DNA of 8,645 nucleotides, from the NCBI GenBank assembly GCA_963735885.1, contig CAVTMP010000001.1, positions 1 to 8,645 of the forward strand, read 5' to 3'. A program made the position numbers and the translations under genes. The notes beneath the pieces are model-generated. The model did no database searches. It saw nothing but the letters and a program-made list of their open reading frames with translations, and had not been told where the DNA came from. How positions within the stretch are numbered: position 1 is the first letter of the stretch; every line of letters begins with the position of its first letter. The DNA comes from JBBSBL01 sp963735885 (GTDB lineage Bacteria > Actinomycetota > Thermoleophilia > Solirubrobacterales > Solirubrobacteraceae). Shown piece after piece: positions 6,028 through 8,645 of this stretch.

Positions 6028-7113
6028 ATGGACGAGGCGACGCCTGACGCCGCCCGCGGCGCCCCGGGACGCGAGGTCGCACGGGTCGCCGGGGAGCCGG
6101 ACGGTGGCCGGCGCGCGCTCGTGTTCGCGGACGTCGAGCCGGGGCGCAGGAATCGCCGCGCGTCCGACGTGGTGCTCCTGGCGGGGACGGCCCTCGCCGC
6201 GGCCGGCGCGTCGGTGGTCGAGGCGGCGGCCGGCGACGTCGTCAGGGAGGTCGGTGACGCCCTCATCACGCTGCTCGCCTGGGCGGAGCCGCTGTGGCGC
6301 TGCGCGTTCGCCGGGTCGCTCGCGTTCGCCGCCGTCCTGCTGCTCGCGATGGTGCTCCGGCGGCGGTGGACCCTCCTGCGCGACGCCCTGCTGGCACTGG
6401 CGCTCGCGGCCGGGGCGGGTGTCCTCCTCGGTGGCCTCGTCGCCGAGGACTGGTTCCCGGCGAAGGACGGCCTGTTCTCGGAGTGGGGCTTCCCGGAGCT
6501 GCGCGTCGCGGCCGCCGCCACGCTCGTCGCGGTCGCGGCGCCGGAGCTCACGCGGCCCGCGCGCCTGCTCGGCGTGGCGCTCGTGGCGCTCGGCGCGGTC
6601 GGTTCCGTCGCGATGGGGGCGGCGCTCCCGTCGGGCGCGCTCGCGGCGCTCGCGCTGGGCCTCGCCTCGGCCGCGGTCGTCCGCCTCCTCTTCGGCTCCG
6701 CCGCCGGCATGCCGGCGACCGCCCTCGTGCGGGAGGCGCTCTCGGCCCTCGGCATCGCCGTGACCGACCTGGCGCCCTACAGCGTGCAGCGGATCGGCTC
6801 CGCCGAGTACGCCGGACACGACGACGAGGGGCGGCCGATCCGCGTGCGCGTGCTGGGCCGAGACGCCCAGGAGACGCAGCGGATGGCGCGCAGGTGGCGA
6901 CAGCTGGCCTACCGGGATCCGCCCCGGAGCGTCGCCGACGGCCGCCTCGAGCAGGTCGAGCACGAGGCGCTCGCCACCCTGCTCGCGGCGCAGGCGGGCG
7001 TGCGGGTGCCGCAGGTGGTGACCGCGACGCTCGGGCCCCGGCGGGGACGCGGTCCTGGTGGCGCGCCAGCCCGTGGACGACCCCCTCGAGCTGTGGCCCC
7101 CGGAGCGGGTTGA
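6028..7113 (+). CDS. N-terminal part of a frameshifted kinase-like/LPG-synthase-TM membrane protein
   Basis: The frame gives 361 residues, of which about the first 336 look genuine. After a polar N-terminus (1-45) there are hydrophobic helices at about 47-67, 93-110, 118-138, 157-172 and 178-223. From about 250 the protein becomes soluble (YSVQRIGSAEYAG, then IRVRVLGRDAQETQ and VEHEALATLLAAQAGVRVPQ), which matches the N-lobe of the kinase-like domain found in large actinobacterial proteins with a C-terminal lysylphosphatidylglycerol-synthase-type membrane domain. The usual lysine of the VKVLGRD-type strand appears replaced by arginine (R273 or R275). After VVTATLGP the reading changes to a GR/P-rich stretch that stops at 7111-7113 and is not family-like; the homologous continuation is in the next frame (see 7058-8443). 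AGGGG at 6017-6021 lies six bases before ATG 6028. Operator copy D is upstream. If one base is removed the full protein would be 804 residues, a plausible family length. Confidence 0.8.
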   Translation: MDEATPDAARGAPGREVARVAGEPDGGRRALVFADVEPGRRNRRASDVVLLAGTALAAAGASVVEAAAGDVVREVGDALITLLAWAEPLWRCAFAGSLAFAAVLLLAMVLRRRWTLLRDALLALALAAGAGVLLGGLVAEDWFPAKDGLFSEWGFPELRVAAAATLVAVAAPELTRPARLLGVALVALGAVGSVAMGAALPSGALAALALGLASAAVVRLLFGSAAGMPATALVREALSALGIAVTDLAPYSVQRIGSAEYAGHDDEGRPIRVRVLGRDAQETQRMARRWRQLAYRDPPRSVADGRLEQVEHEALATLLAAQAGVRVPQVVTATLGPRRGRGPGGAPARGRPPRAVAPGAG

Positions 7114-8443
7114 CGACGCGATGCTCGAGGAGCTGTGGCGGCAGGTCGCCATCCTCCACGCCGCGGGCATCGCCCACGGCAGGCTCAACGCGAGCAACGT
7201 GGACGTCACCGATGACGGCCCGATGCTCGCGGGCCTGTCGGCCGCCACCCTCGCAGCCCCGAGGTCGGCGCTGGACATCGACGTGGCGGAGCTCCTCGTC
7301 GCCTGCACGGCGCTCGTCGGCGCGGACCGCGCACTCGCCGCGGCGCTGGCGGGGATCGGCGCGCCGGCGGTCGCGGCCGCCGTGCCGTACCTCCAGCGCG
7401 CCGCGCTGACGCCGCACCTCCGGGAGCTCGTGCGGTTCCGCCGCGTCCCGGTCGACGGCCTGAGGACGGCCGCCGCGAAGGCGACGGATGCGGAGGACGC
7501 GGATCTCGTCCCCGTCCACCGGTTCCGCGCCCGGGACCTCCTCGTCACCGCCGCCGTCGCTGCCGCCGCCTACCTGCTGATCGCCGAGCTGGCCGAGATC
7601 GGCTTCGGCACCATCGCGGACGAGCTCCGGGGGGCCGACGTCCCGTGGGTCGTCACGGGACTGATCCTCGCCCAGCTCAGCTTCATCGGCGGCGCCCTGT
7701 CGGTGCGCGGATCGGTCGCCACGCCCGTCGCCCTGTGGCCGTGCGTCGTGCTGCAGGCCGCCCTGAAGGTGATCAACCTGACCGTGCCGGGAGCGGGCCG
7801 GATCGCGTTCCGGGTCCGCTTCCTCCAGCGCATGGGGGCGCCGACGGCGGAGGCGGTCGGCGCCGGGGCGGTCGACGAGCTCTCCGAGATGCTCGTCCAG
7901 GTGGTGCTCGTGCTGGCGCTGCTGCCGCTCGTCGACTTCGACGTCGAGGCGGGTGGGCTGGACGCACCGCCGAGCGGGGTCGTCACGACGGTTTTCGTCG
8001 TCCTGGGGGCGGTCGTCGCCGTCGTGCTCGCGGTGCCGGCACTCCGGCGGAAGGTGCTGCCCGCGATCCGCCCCGCGGTCGAGAACCTCGTCTCCGTGGC
8101 GAAGAACCGTCGCAAGCGCCTCGAGCTCTTCGGCGGGAACCTGTTCTCGGAGCTCTGCTACGCGCTGTGCCTCGGCGCCGTCTGCGTCGCGTACGGCGTC
8201 AACCTCAACCTCGCCCAGCTCTTGCTGGTGAACCTGACGGCCTCGGCGCTCTCCGGCCTGGTGCCGGTGCCGGGCGGCGTCGGCGCCGAGGAGGCGGCCC
8301 TGACCGCGGGCCTGGTGGCGGTCGGCGTCGACGAGTCCACCGCGTTTGCGATCGCGCTCACCCACCGCTTCTGCACGTACTACCTCCCGCCGATCTGGGG
8401 GTCGCTCGCGCTCCGCTGGCTCGGCCGCGAAGGATACGTGTAG
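7058..8443 (+). CDS. C-terminal part: kinase-like C-lobe plus lysylphosphatidylglycerol synthase TM (flippase-like) domain
   Basis: The frame from GTG 7058 gives 461 residues that continue the gene starting at 6028; homology-like sequence begins slightly before the GTG (GGDAVLVARQPVDDPLELW). Residues 22-60 resemble a kinase C-lobe (LWRQVAILHAAGIAHGRLNA, then SNVDV), but the HRD motif reads HGR and the DFG position reads GLS, so it is probably not an active kinase. Residues 160-455 form the multi-helix domain of the LPG synthase TM/YbhN type, with NLTVPGAGRIAFRVRFLQRM (240-259), SGLVPVPGGVGAEEAALTAG (399-418) and the closing YYLPPIWGSLALRWL (441-455). Members of this domain family move or modify lipids, as in MprF; the aminoacyl-transferase domain of MprF is absent here. 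No good ribosome binding site precedes GTG 7058, only GGGGA at ten bases, so separate translation is doubtful. The gene may be a pseudogene, carry a sequencing error, or need frameshifting. Confidence 0.82.
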   Translation: MARQPVDDPLELWPPERVDDAMLEELWRQVAILHAAGIAHGRLNASNVDVTDDGPMLAGLSAATLAAPRSALDIDVAELLVACTALVGADRALAAALAGIGAPAVAAAVPYLQRAALTPHLRELVRFRRVPVDGLRTAAAKATDAEDADLVPVHRFRARDLLVTAAVAAAAYLLIAELAEIGFGTIADELRGADVPWVVTGLILAQLSFIGGALSVRGSVATPVALWPCVVLQAALKVINLTVPGAGRIAFRVRFLQRMGAPTAEAVGAGAVDELSEMLVQVVLVLALLPLVDFDVEAGGLDAPPSGVVTTVFVVLGAVVAVVLAVPALRRKVLPAIRPAVENLVSVAKNRRKRLELFGGNLFSELCYALCLGAVCVAYGVNLNLAQLLLVNLTASALSGLVPVPGGVGAEEAALTAGLVAVGVDESTAFAIALTHRFCTYYLPPIWGSLALRWLGREGYV

Positions 8444-8499
8444 GTCCGCGTCGCTGGCGAGGCCCGGGGCCTCACCCTGGTCGATTCGCGCCTGCTTGA

Positions 8500-8645
8500 A
8501 ACGGCTCGATCGCCAACCGCGAGGTCCGCGGGCTCCTCGGCGTGGAACGGACCGAAGCTCTCGCGATCCTCGACACCGCGGTCGCCCAGGGGTTGCTCGA
8601 GGCCGTCGGTGAGCGACGCGCGCGCCGGTACCTCCCGACCCAGGG
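8500..8645 (+). pseudogene. Possible winged-helix domain fragment, open at the right edge
   Basis: Directly after an in-frame TGA at 8497-8499, one frame reads NGSIANREVRGLLGVERTEA followed by LAILDTAVAQGLLEAVGERR and ARRYLPTQ, then runs off the window. This resembles the winged-helix ending seen in RecG-like/AlbA regulators and similar proteins (a SITNREVRELLGL helix-turn-helix followed by a GLL-RxGxRRxxRY wing). No ATG and no ribosome binding site precede it; the first in-frame GTG is at 8542, inside the putative recognition region. It could be the remnant of a broken gene, or a gene whose upstream part lies in another frame (8454-8520 also reads as a plausible peptide, GEARGLTLVDSRLLETARS). 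The assignment rests on pattern only. Confidence 0.35.

Noticed and set aside
5932..8365. Long minus-strand open frames opposite the kinase-like/flippase gene
   Set aside because: Their composition is Arg/Asp/Gln/His- or Ser/Arg-rich without hydrophobic or domain patterns, and the plus strand has clear membrane helices and family motifs.
1..8645. CRISPR arrays, tRNA or rRNA genes, insertion sequences
   Set aside because: No regularly spaced direct repeats, no tRNA-like cloverleaf or rRNA stretch, and no transposase motifs or terminal repeats were seen. The recurring palindrome has irregular spacing and lies only near gene starts, so it is not an array.

Overview
The window is about 8.6 kb of very GC-rich bacterial DNA with GTG as well as ATG starts, purine-rich ribosome binding sites and tightly packed genes. 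Gene content (an amphi-Trp protein, an HdeD/DUF308 membrane protein, a MalT-type LuxR regulator, a diacylglycerol-kinase-like enzyme, a PAP2 phosphatase, and a large kinase-like/flippase membrane protein) and protein style fit a high-GC actinobacterium, most likely class Thermoleophilia (Solirubrobacterales or Gaiellales). That placement is an inference from style; no taxonomic marker gene is present.

Layout from left to right: (1) 92-379 (+) small amphi-Trp domain protein; (2) 416-1015 (+) six-helix HdeD/DUF308 membrane protein; (3) 1034-3679 (-) 881-residue LAL/MalT-family transcription regulator, convergent with gene 2; (4) 3789-4718 (+) diacylglycerol kinase/YegS-like lipid kinase, overlapping by one base with (5) 4718-5305 (+) PAP2-family phosphatase; (6) 5377-5832 (-) alanine-rich coiled-coil protein of unknown function, convergent with gene 5 across a run of hairpins; (7) 6028-8443 (+) a large membrane protein with an N-terminal membrane region, a degenerate kinase-like domain and a C-terminal lysylphosphatidylglycerol-synthase-type flippase domain. 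Gene 7 is broken into two overlapping frames by a one-base shift near 7034-7046. (8) The right edge holds an open fragment that resembles a winged-helix domain.

The most striking feature is not a gene. A near-perfect 19-bp inverted repeat, consensus GGGTGAYGRNNNSTCACCC, occurs four times (19-37, 349-367, 3748-3766, 5919-5937), once in front of every transcription unit in the window. Two copies lie in divergent intergenic regions and so could serve both directions: the LAL regulator with the lipid kinase/phosphatase pair, and the coiled-coil gene with the flippase gene. The simplest reading is a local regulon controlled through this operator. The LAL regulator, which has a copy in its own promoter region, is the obvious but unproven candidate for the binding protein.

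Together the genes suggest a membrane or envelope stress island: a signal-responsive ATP-dependent regulator, a lipid kinase paired with a lipid phosphatase, a flippase-like membrane protein and small stress-type proteins.
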